The translations under genes and the position numbers were made by a program. Below the pieces are notes generated by a model. It ran no database searches. It was not told where the DNA came from and worked only from the letters and a program-made list of their open reading frames with translations. Shown one piece after another: positions 1-6,974 of a stretch of DNA of 42,333 nt. The first letter of the stretch is position 1. Each line of letters starts with the position of its first letter. The stretch comes from Bacteroidales bacterium (GTDB lineage: Bacteria; Bacteroidota; Bacteroidia; Bacteroidales; VadinHA17): NCBI GenBank assembly GCA_029974835.1, contig JARKQN010000097.1, positions 1 through 42,333 of the forward strand, in the 5' to 3' direction.

Positions 1-254
1 GCATGAGCGAAGCGAATAAGGGATTTTTCTTCTGTCGGCCCATCAATACGGATCAGCGAAGCTAATCCTGATACCTCTGCAGGCTTGCCTGAATCCTGAA
101 ACAAACAAAAAAGACCGGGCATGAGCGAAGCGAATAAGGGATTTTTCTTCTGTCGGCCCATCAATACGGATCAGCGAAGCTAATCCTGATACCTCTGCAG
201 GCTTGCCTGAATCCTGAAACAAACAAAAAAGACCGGACATAAGCGAAGCGAATG
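1..254. repeat. 118-bp perfect tandem repeat array, 2+ copies
   Basis: Positions 1-118 and 119-236 are identical, and 237-254 is the degraded beginning of a third copy. The array probably continues left of the window. The unit holds two GCGAAG motifs and short inverted repeats. An open frame on the minus strand runs through the array only because the unit repeats in frame; it has no sign of being a gene. Confidence 0.93.
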
Positions 255-282
255 AAAAACACGAGACCTCCGGGGGATTTTG

Positions 283-354
283 TACTCCATGACGGAATCG
301 AACCGTCGTTTACAGACTGAGAATCTGTCGTCCTAACCACTAGACGAATGGAGC
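283..354 (-). tRNA. tRNA-Glu (anticodon CTC)
   Basis: On the minus strand the sequence folds as a cloverleaf. The acceptor stem GCTCCAT/ATGGAGT has one terminal G-T pair. The D-arm contains the Glu-typical TCGTCTAGTGGTTAGGAC. The anticodon stem ACAGA/TCTGT encloses the loop TTCTCAG, giving anticodon CTC. The T-loop reads GGTTCGATTCC. No CCA is encoded; the discriminator is A at 283. It reads glutamate GAG codons. A plus-strand open frame that appears to start at 348 overlaps this gene and is not used as a start. Confidence 0.93.
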
Positions 355-363
355 AGGCGGGTG

Positions 364-394
364 CAAAATTAGCTTTTTTTTATAACCCTGCAAA
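364..394 (-). promoter_or_regulatory. Promoter of tRNA-Glu
   Basis: Reading the minus strand, TTTG (394-391) is followed after 19 bp by TAATTTTG (371-364). This fits the Bacteroidota -33/-7 pattern TTTG-N19-20-TAnnTTTG. The predicted start of transcription lies a few bases before the tRNA at 354. Confidence 0.7.
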
Positions 395-395
395 T

Positions 396-421
396 CTTAC
401 CCGGTCAACCTCCCGGGTAAG
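396..421. terminator. Hairpin, possible terminator
   Basis: CTTACCCGG (396-404) and CCGGGTAAG (413-421) form a perfect 9-bp stem with an 8-nt loop. On the plus strand it is followed by ATTTATTTT, a weak U-tract. It sits between the tRNA-Glu promoter and the OsmC-like gene and may insulate the two. Confidence 0.5.
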
Positions 422-515
422 ATTTATTTTGGCAGGTACAACTGAAGTGGAGATCATAAAAAATCTGATTTACTTCAAATCAAAATTTATTTCCGATTTT
501 TGCAAAAAAGCGGCG

Positions 516-941
516 ATGAAGAAAGTCAGAGTTTCAACAAGGTGGCTTGACAACATGGCGTTCGAAAGCGATGTTTACGGACATAAAATCACTCTTGATG
601 CCGATTCACATTCCGGAGGCGGTAACAGGGGGCCCGGACCAAAACTCCTTATGCTTCCCGCACTTGGCGGATGCACCGGAATGGACGTGATCTCCATCCT
701 GAGAAAAATGAAGGTTGAAGTTGAAAGCTTCAATGTGATAACCGAAGGATACCTGACGGAAGAATATCCTGTTCACTTTAATAAAATACATGTAATTTAC
801 GAGCTTGCCGGGAAGAACCTGCCGCTTGATAAAATAGAGCACGCGGTCAGACTTTCAGAAGAAAAATACTGCGGCGTAACTGCAGTATATAAAAAAGCGA
901 TGGAGATAACATCCGAAATAAGAATCATTGGCCAGCCTTGA
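516..941 (+). CDS. OsmC family protein
   Basis: 141-aa protein of the OsmC/Ohr fold. Members of this family reduce organic hydroperoxides or act as redox-linked thiol proteins in the cytoplasm. The family pattern is visible: a G-rich N-terminal part with GPGPKLLMLPALGGCTGMDV, whose Cys corresponds to the first conserved cysteine of OsmC, and a later Cys in the segment EEKYCGVTAVYKKA that matches the second redox cysteine. The ATG at 516 is chosen because the upstream in-frame start at 348 lies inside tRNA-Glu; GATTTTTG at 495-502 resembles a -7 element just before this start. A second, shorter OsmC-like gene lies at 6580. The substrate cannot be told from sequence. Confidence 0.88.
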   Translation: MKKVRVSTRWLDNMAFESDVYGHKITLDADSHSGGGNRGPGPKLLMLPALGGCTGMDVISILRKMKVEVESFNVITEGYLTEEYPVHFNKIHVIYELAGKNLPLDKIEHAVRLSEEKYCGVTAVYKKAMEITSEIRIIGQP

Positions 942-986
942 TAAAAAGAGTACTTTTCAGACGACATAAATCTTAATCTGGAATAT

Positions 987-1850
987 ATGGAAGAGACATT
1001 CAAAGAATGGGCCGACAAGCTGGTTCCGTGGCTGCTGAGCCACGGTTTGAAAATGCTGCTGATAGCTGCAGGCGCTTATATCCTTAATAAAATACTTAAC
1101 AGGGTTATCGACAGGGCTGTAAGGCTTGCAGTGATAAGAGACGGGACAATGACTGTGGAAGCCGAGAGACAGAGAGAGGATACACTTATCAGGATTTTCA
1201 ACGGTGCCAAGGGAATTGTAATACTGGTTATTGCCGTGCTGACTATCCTGAAAGAGGCCGGGCTTGACATAGGTCCGATGCTGGCTGGAGCAGGAATAGT
1301 AGGCCTTGCCGTTGGTTTCGGAGGGCAGTATATGATAAGGGATATAATATCGGGGCTTTTTATCATCCTCGAGAATCAGTACCGTATCGGCGATGTTATA
1401 ACAATTAACGACAAAGGCGGCGTGGTGGAAGATATCAGCCTCAGAAAAACAACACTCAGGGATATTAACGGTGTTGTACACCATATACCGCACGGTGAGA
1501 TTAAGATCGTCTCAAATCAGTCGAAAGATTTTGCCAGGGTGAATATTGACATTGGAATTGCTTACCGGTCAGACATCGAAAAAGTAATTGAAGTAGTAAA
1601 TAAAACAGGGACGGAGCTTGCCGCCGACCCGTATTTCGGCGACCTGATAATCAGCCCTCCCAGATTCCTGAGAGTCAATGAATTCGGAGATTCTGCCATC
1701 ATTATCAAGATTCTCGGCGACACAAAACCTTTGAAGCAATGGGAAGTGGCAGGTGAATTGCGCAAGCGTCTTAAGACGGCCTTCGACAGGGAAGGAATAG
1801 AGATTCCCTTCCCGCAAAGGGTTGTTCATACAGCCGGGACAAAAGAGTAA
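987..1850 (+). CDS. Mechanosensitive ion channel, MscS family
   Basis: 287-aa small-conductance mechanosensitive channel, an inner-membrane protein that opens under hypo-osmotic stress. About three hydrophobic helices fall at residues 17-40, 70-90 and 93-120. The pore-lining third helix has the typical Gly/Ala pattern (AGAGIVGLAVGFGGQ) followed by the amphipathic segment and the MscS beta-domain entry ENQYRIGDVITI. The C-terminal part (about 130-280) fits the cytoplasmic cage and contains the family's VHHIPHGEI-type strand. It starts 45 nt after the OsmC-like gene and is followed 25 nt later by the aminotransferase gene, so co-transcription is possible. Length is typical of the short MscS class. 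Confidence 0.93.
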   Translation: MEETFKEWADKLVPWLLSHGLKMLLIAAGAYILNKILNRVIDRAVRLAVIRDGTMTVEAERQREDTLIRIFNGAKGIVILVIAVLTILKEAGLDIGPMLAGAGIVGLAVGFGGQYMIRDIISGLFIILENQYRIGDVITINDKGGVVEDISLRKTTLRDINGVVHHIPHGEIKIVSNQSKDFARVNIDIGIAYRSDIEKVIEVVNKTGTELAADPYFGDLIISPPRFLRVNEFGDSAIIIKILGDTKPLKQWEVAGELRKRLKTAFDREGIEIPFPQRVVHTAGTKE

Positions 1851-1875
1851 CGCGCAAAAAATTAAATCGATTGAA

Positions 1876-3384
1876 ATGAATACTTCCGAGAGCCATTTTG
1901 AAAAGTTCAGAAAGAAGATAGTAGGGATAGATGCCACAATCCTGACTCCGTTCGGTGAGAAGAAAATTGTTTACGCCGACTGGATAGCGAGCGGAAGGCT
2001 TTATGAACCCATAGAGAAAAGAATATCGGATGAGATCGGGAAGCTTGTAGGCAACACACATTCGGAGTCGAGCGCAACAGGGGCAGCTATGACCGGGGCC
2101 TACAGGATGGCTCAGAAAATTGTCAAGAAACATGTAAATGCAGATGAGAATGATGTTCTGATCTTTACCGGGTCGGGTATGACCGGTGCTATCGCAAAGC
2201 TTCAGAGGATACTCGGTCTGAAAGTTCCGGAGCAGGCGGCGAGGTACTGCAGCATGCCGGGTGCTGCCGGCTTCGGCAAATGCAAGGATATACCAAACAG
2301 TAACAGACCTGTCGTTTTTATTACACATATTGAACACCACTCAAATCACACATCATGGTTTGAGACCCTTGCCGAAGTGGTTATTATTGAACCCGGACCC
2401 AGGCTTACCGTAAATCCTGATTCCCTGAGAAAGGAGATTGTAAAGTACCGCGACAGGCCCCTGCTTATCGGATCCTTTTCCGCATGCTCAAATGTGACCG
2501 GGTATTTCCCGCCATACAGGGAACTGGCGAAGATTATGCACGAGAATAACGGGTATTGTTTTGTCGATTTTGCAGCCTCGGCCCCTTATGTTGACATTGA
2601 CATGCATCCTGCCGATCCGATGGAGCATCTGGATGCAATATTCTTCTCGCCTCATAAGTTTCTGGGAGGGCCTGGCAGCAGCGGAGTTCTGGTGTTCAGT
2701 AAAAAGCTATATCACAACTACTCCCCCGACACCCCCGGCGGCGGAACAGTAAAATGGACAAACAGGTGGGGCGGGTACAGCTACATTTCTGACATTGAAG
2801 TTAAGGAAGACGGAGGAACCCCGGGTTTCCTGCAGGGAATTAAATCGGCGCTTGCCATCAGGCTGAAAGAGGCGATGGGAACATCCATGATCCACCGCAG
2901 GGAGAAGGAGCTTCTTTCCCTGGCATTCCCGGAGCTTAAGAAAATCCGTGGAATGCATATTCTTGCAGAAGACATCACAGAACGGCTGGGGGTAATTTCA
3001 TTTTATATTGACAATCTTCACCATAATCTGGTAACCAGACTTCTCAACGATTATTACGGGATACAGGTCAGAGGCGGTTGTTCGTGTGCAGGCACTTACG
3101 GTCATTATCTGCTTGATGTGGATTTTAAGCTGTCGAAGGAGATCACAGAAAGGATAGAAGCGGGAGATTTATCCCTTAAGCCGGGCTGGATAAGGTTATC
3201 ACTTCATCCCACCATGACCGATGAGGAGTTGCTTTTCATAACCGGTGCTATTGCTGAAATTGCGGAGAGAGGTAAGGAAATGGGCAGGGATTATGTTTAT
3301 GACAAGCACACCAATGAATTCTGTCATAAGAATTTCAGTGATAAACTGCCATGTGAAATTAAAAACTGGTTTTCTGTAATCTGA
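1876..3384 (+). CDS. Class V aminotransferase / cysteine-desulfurase-like PLP enzyme
   Basis: 502-aa PLP-dependent enzyme of fold type I, class V. The Schiff-base lysine is K261 in the motif SPHKFLGGPGSSG, and the PLP-binding aspartate lies in YCFVDFAASAP. A Cys motif GGCSCAG (C402, C404) near the C-terminal domain occupies the position of the persulfide-forming cysteine of SufS/NifS-type desulfurases. Selenocysteine lyase or isopenicillin-N-epimerase-like activities cannot be excluded. It is longer than SufS (about 400 aa), with an insertion around residues 100-140 and a C-terminal extension. ATG 1876 is preferred over an in-frame ATG at 1822 that lies inside the MscS gene; the following protein sequence starts the conserved part soon after. 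Transcription may continue into tRNA-Lys, which has its own promoter. Confidence 0.85.
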   Translation: MNTSESHFEKFRKKIVGIDATILTPFGEKKIVYADWIASGRLYEPIEKRISDEIGKLVGNTHSESSATGAAMTGAYRMAQKIVKKHVNADENDVLIFTGSGMTGAIAKLQRILGLKVPEQAARYCSMPGAAGFGKCKDIPNSNRPVVFITHIEHHSNHTSWFETLAEVVIIEPGPRLTVNPDSLRKEIVKYRDRPLLIGSFSACSNVTGYFPPYRELAKIMHENNGYCFVDFAASAPYVDIDMHPADPMEHLDAIFFSPHKFLGGPGSSGVLVFSKKLYHNYSPDTPGGGTVKWTNRWGGYSYISDIEVKEDGGTPGFLQGIKSALAIRLKEAMGTSMIHRREKELLSLAFPELKKIRGMHILAEDITERLGVISFYIDNLHHNLVTRLLNDYYGIQVRGGCSCAGTYGHYLLDVDFKLSKEITERIEAGDLSLKPGWIRLSLHPTMTDEELLFITGAIAEIAERGKEMGRDYVYDKHTNEFCHKNFSDKLPCEIKNWFSVI

Positions 3385-3399
3385 AATGATACTTTTTTA

Positions 3400-3407
3400 T
3401 AAATTTG
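3400..3407 (+). promoter_or_regulatory. -7 element of tRNA-Lys
   Basis: TAAATTTG matches the Bacteroidota -7 consensus TAnnTTTG exactly and ends 10 bp before the tRNA. No good -33 TTTG is seen at the usual distance. Confidence 0.55.
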
Positions 3408-3417
3408 CAGCCGATTC

Positions 3418-3490
3418 CGGCCCGTAGCTCAGCTGGTAGAGCACGTGACTCTTAATCATGGGGTCGAGAGTTCGATCCTCTCCGGGCCGA
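3418..3490 (+). tRNA. tRNA-Lys (anticodon CTT)
   Basis: 73-nt cloverleaf: acceptor CGGCCCG/CGGGCCG, D-arm GCTCAGCTGGTAGAGC, anticodon stem CGTGA/TCATG with loop CTCTTAA (anticodon CTT), T-arm GAGAG-TTCGATC-CTCTC, and discriminator A at 3490. CCA is not encoded. It reads lysine AAG codons. Confidence 0.95.
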
Positions 3491-3497
3491 CTCAAAG

Positions 3498-3536
3498 AAA
3501 GGGAAGTTGCCATAAAAGTGTGACTTCCCTTTTTAT
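3498..3536 (+). terminator. Rho-independent terminator after tRNA-Lys
   Basis: AAAGGGAAGT (3498-3507) pairs with ACTTCCCTTT (3523-3532) and is followed directly by a T-rich tract. The 10-bp stem and its position 8 nt after the tRNA make this a convincing terminator. Confidence 0.82.
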
Positions 3537-3815
3537 TTCAGAGCATTCCGGCCCGTCATTGAAGGCGAAGTAATAACCGTCAGTAATTATGAGCAACCGA
3601 AGCAGAAGATAGTTAATTCGTGCAATGATTGGTTTAAAAGGAGTTATCTGCTGCAGGGTATAAATAAAAGGTTTTTTATTTCCAGGAGGCTAAAGAGGCT
3701 TTTAATAAATTAAGGTATGATTGCTGACCGGACATTACAATGATTAGTTGTTTTCTTCTGAAATATTAGAAAAGGGTTCAGGGATTTACAGCAGGGTTTT
3801 TATTTTCCGGTTTAG
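3537..3815 (+). other. Gene-free stretch with a possible open-frame remnant
   Basis: No complete gene was found between the tRNA-Lys terminator and the repeat array at 3816. One plus-strand frame stays open from 3516 to a TAA at 3711-3713 (about 65 codons) but has no usable start and overlaps the terminator. Its product is basic and ends in a run of Arg and Lys. It could be the tail of a decayed gene beside the tRNA, for example an integrated element, but no family was recognised. Confidence 0.25.
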
Positions 3816-3951
3816 AATTTTTATTATTTGATAATTTTTATTATTTGATATTTTTTATTATCTGATAAATTTTATCATTTAATATATTTTACTATTTAGT
3901 ATTTTTTATCATCTGATAATTTTTATCATCTGATAATTTTTATCACCTGAA
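3816..3951. repeat. Eight 17-bp tandem repeats forming an array of Fur/PerR-like boxes
   Basis: Eight units in perfect 17-bp phase (3816, 3833, 3850, 3867, 3884, 3901, 3918, 3935) follow the pattern AATTTTTATCATCTGAT with drift; a ninth at 3952 is unrecognisable. Unit junctions read TGATAATTTTTATCA (3914-3928 and 3931-3945) and TGATAAATTTTATCA (3863-3877). The last is a perfect 7-1-7 inverted repeat, and the first two differ at one position from the classical Fur box TGATAATnATTATCA. The array lies 38 bp upstream of the -7 element of the Fur-family gene at 4027, so autoregulation by cooperative binding is the natural reading. Confidence 0.85.
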
Positions 3952-3988
3952 AATATTTCTTAAAGAATAATTTTTCTAAAAAACTTCC

Positions 3989-3996
3989 TATCTTTG
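3989..3996 (+). promoter_or_regulatory. -7 element of the Fur-family gene
   Basis: TATCTTTG fits TAnnTTTG. It overlaps a TTG triplet at 3994 that would otherwise extend the reading frame, which argues that the gene starts at ATG 4027. No -33 TTTG stands at the usual 19-20 bp. Confidence 0.6.
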
Positions 3997-4026
3997 TTAT
4001 TACCTAATCTGAAAAACATAATCACC

Positions 4027-4482
4027 ATGGCCGATCTTACAGCCCCTAAAATACTTATGGATCACGGACTTAAAGTCACGCCCCAAAGAACCCTGATACT
4101 CGAAGCCCTCTTCAGCCTCGACGAACACCCGTCATACGATATCCTGATGAAATTCATGAGAGCCAGATACCCGAATATTTCTCTGGCAACTATCTATAAC
4201 ACCCTAAAACTCTTCAAAGAAAAAGGTATAATAAAACAGGTCGCCACCGGCAGCGAGGAAATCCGGTTCGATCCCGTGCAGGGAAACCACCACCACCTCT
4301 ACTTCAGAGATACCGATAAACTCGAAGATTTCGAAGATAAAGAACTCGACAGAATCCTTAAAAACTACTTCATTAAAAAACAAATTCCCGGATTTAATAT
4401 AGAAAATATAACCCTAATGGTCACCGGACACGCAGAAAAGTCAAAGACTCCGGAAAAAACAAAACAAACAAAACAAATCTGA
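4027..4482 (+). CDS. Fur-family transcriptional regulator, PerR-like, cysteine-free
   Basis: 151-aa metal-dependent repressor of the Fur/PerR family. The winged helix is visible with recognition helix ISLATIYNTLKLFKEKG at about 51-67, followed by the dimerisation domain. Candidate regulatory metal ligands are H34, D82, H88-H90 and D101. At the position where Fur usually has Glu (GKVIEF) this protein has Asp (DKLEDF), as PerR does, which favours a peroxide sensor. It has no cysteine at all, so the CxxC structural zinc site of most Fur and PerR proteins is missing. The Lys/Thr-rich tail is probably disordered. Neighbouring ferritin and peroxiredoxin genes fit a peroxide-stress role. Upstream lies the 17-bp box array, probably its own operator. 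Confidence 0.88.
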   Translation: MADLTAPKILMDHGLKVTPQRTLILEALFSLDEHPSYDILMKFMRARYPNISLATIYNTLKLFKEKGIIKQVATGSEEIRFDPVQGNHHHLYFRDTDKLEDFEDKELDRILKNYFIKKQIPGFNIENITLMVTGHAEKSKTPEKTKQTKQI

Positions 4483-4567
4483 TATACTGTTAATAACCGG
4501 AATGCAGAAGATAACTTATTCAGCATTATTGACAAAACCGAAAATTCAAACTTAAAATAATTAAACT

Positions 4568-5068
4568 ATGGCAGAAATCGGAAGATCAATCGTAAAAATG
4601 AATGTTGATGAACTTATCAACCTTCTTAACAAAGCCCTGGCCGATGAATGGCTGGCCTACTACCAGTACTGGATAGGCGCAAAGGTCGTTAAAGGCCCCA
4701 TGAAGGACGCCGTTATGTCCGAACTTAACCTCCACGCCACTGAGGAACTTACTCATGCACAACTGCTCGTCGACCGTATCATCCAACTGGGCGGGACCCC
4801 TCTGCTTACCCCCGAAGATTGGATGAAAATGACAAACTGCGGATACGATGCCCCGGTTGATCCTTATGTGGAGGAAATCCTGGAACAAAACATCAAAGGA
4901 GAACAATGCGCAATAAGAACATATAACGCTCTGCTTGATATTACAAGGGAAAAAGACCCTGTTACCTACGACATCATTGTTCAGATTATTACCGATGAGG
5001 TGGAACATGAGGAAGACCTTATGGCCCTCAGGGAAGACCTTGAACTTATGCTCGCAAGAAGAAAATAA
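4568..5068 (+). CDS. Dps-like ferritin (DPSL / bacterioferritin-like)
   Basis: 166-aa four-helix ferritin-like protein that should bind a di-iron centre and oxidise Fe(II) with peroxide, storing iron and protecting DNA. Di-iron ligands can be traced as E27 (ADEWLAYYQY), E60 with H63 (EELTHA), E112 (KGEQ), and E144 with H147 (DEVEHEED), that is, the two ExxH motifs of bacterioferritins. The two cysteines C91 and C114 match the Cys pair of the Dps-like (DPSL) subfamily described in Sulfolobus and Bacteroides. The gene sits 85 nt after the Fur-family gene and 37 nt before a peroxiredoxin gene, all on the same strand, so one peroxide regulon is likely. No separate clear promoter was seen. Confidence 0.88.
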   Translation: MAEIGRSIVKMNVDELINLLNKALADEWLAYYQYWIGAKVVKGPMKDAVMSELNLHATEELTHAQLLVDRIIQLGGTPLLTPEDWMKMTNCGYDAPVDPYVEEILEQNIKGEQCAIRTYNALLDITREKDPVTYDIIVQIITDEVEHEEDLMALREDLELMLARRK

Positions 5069-5105
5069 CCAAATTTCTTAATCATTAATCTTAAAACATA
5101 CAACT

Positions 5106-5813
5106 ATGTGCGATGAACATGCTTTCCCGATGCCGCGAATAGGCGACAAAGCCCCGGAATTTAAGGCAATCACAACCCAGGGCGAAATCAATTTCCCCAA
5201 CGACTACAAAGGAAGCTGGGTAATTCTCTTCAGCCATCCTGCCGACTTCACTCCTGTCTGTACTTCAGAGTTCATGACTTTTGCCACAATGGAAAAACAA
5301 TTCAATGAGGCAAACTGTAAACTTGTCGGACTATCTGTTGACGGACTCTACAGCCATATTGCATGGCTGCGTACCATCAAGGAAAAAATCGAATATAAGG
5401 GAATGAAAAACGTCGAGGTGACTTTCCCCCTGATCGAAGATATTACCATGGAGGTGGCAAAACTTTACGGAATGTTACAGCCCGGAGAGAGCTCCACCAA
5501 AGCAGTCAGAGCAGTCTTTTTTATCGATCCCAAGGGTATTATCAGAACAATAATCTATTACCCGCTCAGCCTGGGCCGTAACTTTGATGAACTTTACAGG
5601 GTACTCATCGGACTACAAACCGCCGACGCCTTCTCGGTGGCTCTTCCGGCCGACTGGAGACCGGGCGATGATGTGATTGTACCTCCTGCAGGGTCCTGCG
5701 GCGCAGCTAAAGACCGTATGGAAGGCAAGGAGGATATGAAATGCTACGACTGGTTCTTCTGCACCAAACCTATCCCTAAGGAAACTGTACTGAAGAAAAT
5801 TCTTAACAAATAA
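5106..5813 (+). CDS. Peroxiredoxin (Prx6 / AhpC-TSA family)
   Basis: 235-aa thiol peroxidase reducing H2O2 and organic peroxides in the cytoplasm. The peroxidatic site is PADFTPVC with T49 and C52. The length and the extended C-terminal arm are typical of Prx6-type enzymes from archaea and anaerobes. Additional cysteines lie in the C-terminal segment (GSCGAAKDR, KCYDWFFC), as in archaeal homologues where they support thiol recycling. It is the third gene of the Fur-Dps-Prx cluster and is followed by a terminator. The N-terminal MCDEHAFPMP adds one more Cys. Confidence 0.93.
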   Translation: MCDEHAFPMPRIGDKAPEFKAITTQGEINFPNDYKGSWVILFSHPADFTPVCTSEFMTFATMEKQFNEANCKLVGLSVDGLYSHIAWLRTIKEKIEYKGMKNVEVTFPLIEDITMEVAKLYGMLQPGESSTKAVRAVFFIDPKGIIRTIIYYPLSLGRNFDELYRVLIGLQTADAFSVALPADWRPGDDVIVPPAGSCGAAKDRMEGKEDMKCYDWFFCTKPIPKETVLKKILNK

Positions 5814-5838
5814 TCCACAAGGGGACATTAACTGAAAG

Positions 5839-5893
5839 TGTCTCAGAAAACTACAACTACATAACAGTTGTTTGAATTTTGAGACATTTTTTT
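5839..5893 (+). terminator. Terminator of the peroxiredoxin gene, nested hairpins
   Basis: TGTCTCA (5839-5845) pairs with TGAGACA (5880-5886), and inside the loop ACAACT and AGTTGT form a second 6-bp stem. A run of T follows from 5887. The T-run then merges into the -33 region of the next promoter. Confidence 0.72.
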
Positions 5894-5924
5894 TTGCTTT
5901 TTGAACGTACGTTCATTATCTTTG
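5891..5924 (+). promoter_or_regulatory. Promoter with TGAACGTACGTTCA operator in the spacer
   Basis: TTTTTG (5891-5896), a 20-bp spacer and TATCTTTG (5917-5924) form a full Bacteroidota promoter. The spacer holds the perfect 14-bp palindrome TGAACGTACGTTCA (5902-5915). A repressor bound here would block RNA polymerase. The shape resembles operators of TetR-family regulators, but no tetR gene is in the window, so the regulator must act from elsewhere. Confidence 0.8.
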
Positions 5925-5936
5925 CAAAAAAAAAGA

Positions 5937-6188
5937 ATGAAACCCCTTATTGTAAAAATTTTTATAATTCTTCCTCTTATCCTGTTCGCAGATTATATAA
6001 TCCTTGCCTTACTGGGTTGCTCAGCCTGTCTTTTCGGATCAGGTGATGATTTCTACTGCGGACCATTCTGCATCATTGGTAAAATTCTTTTATTGATATC
6101 TTTTCTTTTCTTCGTATTCCTTATATATCCTGACATTAAAAACCTATACAGACACAAAAAGAATGCCCAGGCCCAGAAAGAAGCGTAA
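5937..6188 (+). CDS. Small membrane protein of unknown function
   Basis: 83-aa protein with two hydrophobic segments (about residues 4-24 and 45-66) separated by a short Cys-rich stretch (GCSACLFG, YCGPFC). The C-terminus is charged (HKKNAQAQKEA) and probably cytoplasmic. ATG 5937 is preferred to an in-frame upstream start at 5901, which lies in the promoter spacer. The four cysteines between the helices could bind a metal or form disulfides; this is speculation. It is first in an operon with DUF134, OsmC-like and NifX-like genes and overlaps the DUF134 gene by 26 nt. Confidence 0.72.
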   Translation: MKPLIVKIFIILPLILFADYIILALLGCSACLFGSGDDFYCGPFCIIGKILLLISFLFFVFLIYPDIKNLYRHKKNAQAQKEA

Positions 6189-6567
6189 AATCTGCAACCC
6201 TCCGCTGATGAAGGGTTTCAGACCATTCGGCTTACCAGGCTGCAAAAATGGTTATGTTACTCTAAGCTTTGAGGAATACGAAAGCATCAGAATGATCAAT
6301 TATCTTGATATGCAGCAGGAAGATGCGGCCCGGGAAATGGGAATATCAAGACCCACCTTCACCCGGCTCTACAACAAAGCCCTGAAACAAATAGCTGGTT
6401 CATTTGTTGAAGGAAAGACAATTGTATTTGACGGAGGAGATTACAATCTTACTGATGAATGGTACAGATGCAGAAAATGTTACAAGCTTATAAAAGGAAT
6501 TGAGAATCACACCAGGTGTGATAACTGCAACTCATATAATATCAATGAATTAATAAAAATCAACTAA
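6163..6567 (+). CDS. DUF134 / UPF0251 family DNA-binding protein
   Basis: 134-aa protein of the DUF134 family. The start MPRPRKKRKI with the following PPLMKGFRP is characteristic, and a sigma-like helix-turn-helix is visible at about 47-75 (QQEDAAREMGISRPTFTRLYNKA). A CxxC...CxxC zinc-ribbon-like pair sits at the C-terminus (CRKCYKL, CDNCNS). Such proteins often neighbour NifX-like Fe-Mo-cofactor-binding proteins in anaerobes, as here. The gene overlaps the previous one by 26 nt, so the two are co-transcribed and possibly translationally coupled. Confidence 0.9.
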   Translation: MPRPRKKRKICNPPLMKGFRPFGLPGCKNGYVTLSFEEYESIRMINYLDMQQEDAAREMGISRPTFTRLYNKALKQIAGSFVEGKTIVFDGGDYNLTDEWYRCRKCYKLIKGIENHTRCDNCNSYNINELIKIN

Positions 6568-6579
6568 AAATTAAATGAT

Positions 6580-6972
6580 ATGATTGAAATAACTTTTGAC
6601 GGCGGTAAAGTAATAACCGCACACCTGAACGGACACAACATCAGAACGGACCAGCCTCTCGATAACGGGGGCACAAACACCGCACCTGCACCTTTCGATC
6701 TGTTCCTTGCATCAATAGGAACCTGCGCCGGCATATACGTAAAATCATTCTGCGATCGCAGAAACATCCCTTCCGACGGAATAAAAATTATCCAGTCCAT
6801 GGAGGTCGACAGCGAAAAAAGATTACCGTCAGCTTTTAAGCTTGAAATAATCCTCCCGCCCGATTTCCCCGACAAATACAGCGATGCTGTCATTAACGCA
6901 GCCGACCTGTGCCTTGTTAAAAAAACCATAGCAAATAATCCCAAATTCATTATAACCACAAAAAAACAATAA
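6580..6972 (+). CDS. OsmC family protein
   Basis: 130-aa OsmC-like protein. The segment PAPFDLFLASIGTCAGIYV carries the first conserved cysteine, and the second lies in ADLCLVKKTI. The family reduces peroxides or handles sulfur species via this Cys pair. Start ATG 6580 follows the DUF134 stop by 12 nt, and the next gene starts 2 nt after its stop, so this is a tight operon. It is shorter and distinct from the OsmC-like protein at 516. Confidence 0.88.
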   Translation: MIEITFDGGKVITAHLNGHNIRTDQPLDNGGTNTAPAPFDLFLASIGTCAGIYVKSFCDRRNIPSDGIKIIQSMEVDSEKRLPSAFKLEIILPPDFPDKYSDAVINAADLCLVKKTIANNPKFIITTKKQ

Positions 6973-6974
6973 TC

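Noticed and set aside
43-240. 65-codon open frame on the minus strand through the 118-bp repeat
   Set aside because: It is open only because the unit repeats; the protein repeats itself and has no conserved features.
348-515. N-terminal extension of the OsmC-like protein from ATG 348
   Set aside because: The start lies inside tRNA-Glu, and the extension crosses the tRNA promoter and a hairpin.
957-1493. 178-codon minus-strand frame opposite the MscS gene
   Set aside because: The plus-strand frame has clear family motifs; the opposite frame has none and is a shadow.
3816-3951. CRISPR array
   Set aside because: The 17-bp units are contiguous with no spacers and no cas genes are present; the units read as regulator boxes.
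4483-4567. A Fur/PerR box before the Dps-like gene
   Set aside because: Only loose TTATTC/ATTATT similarity is visible; no inverted repeat comparable to the 17-bp array.
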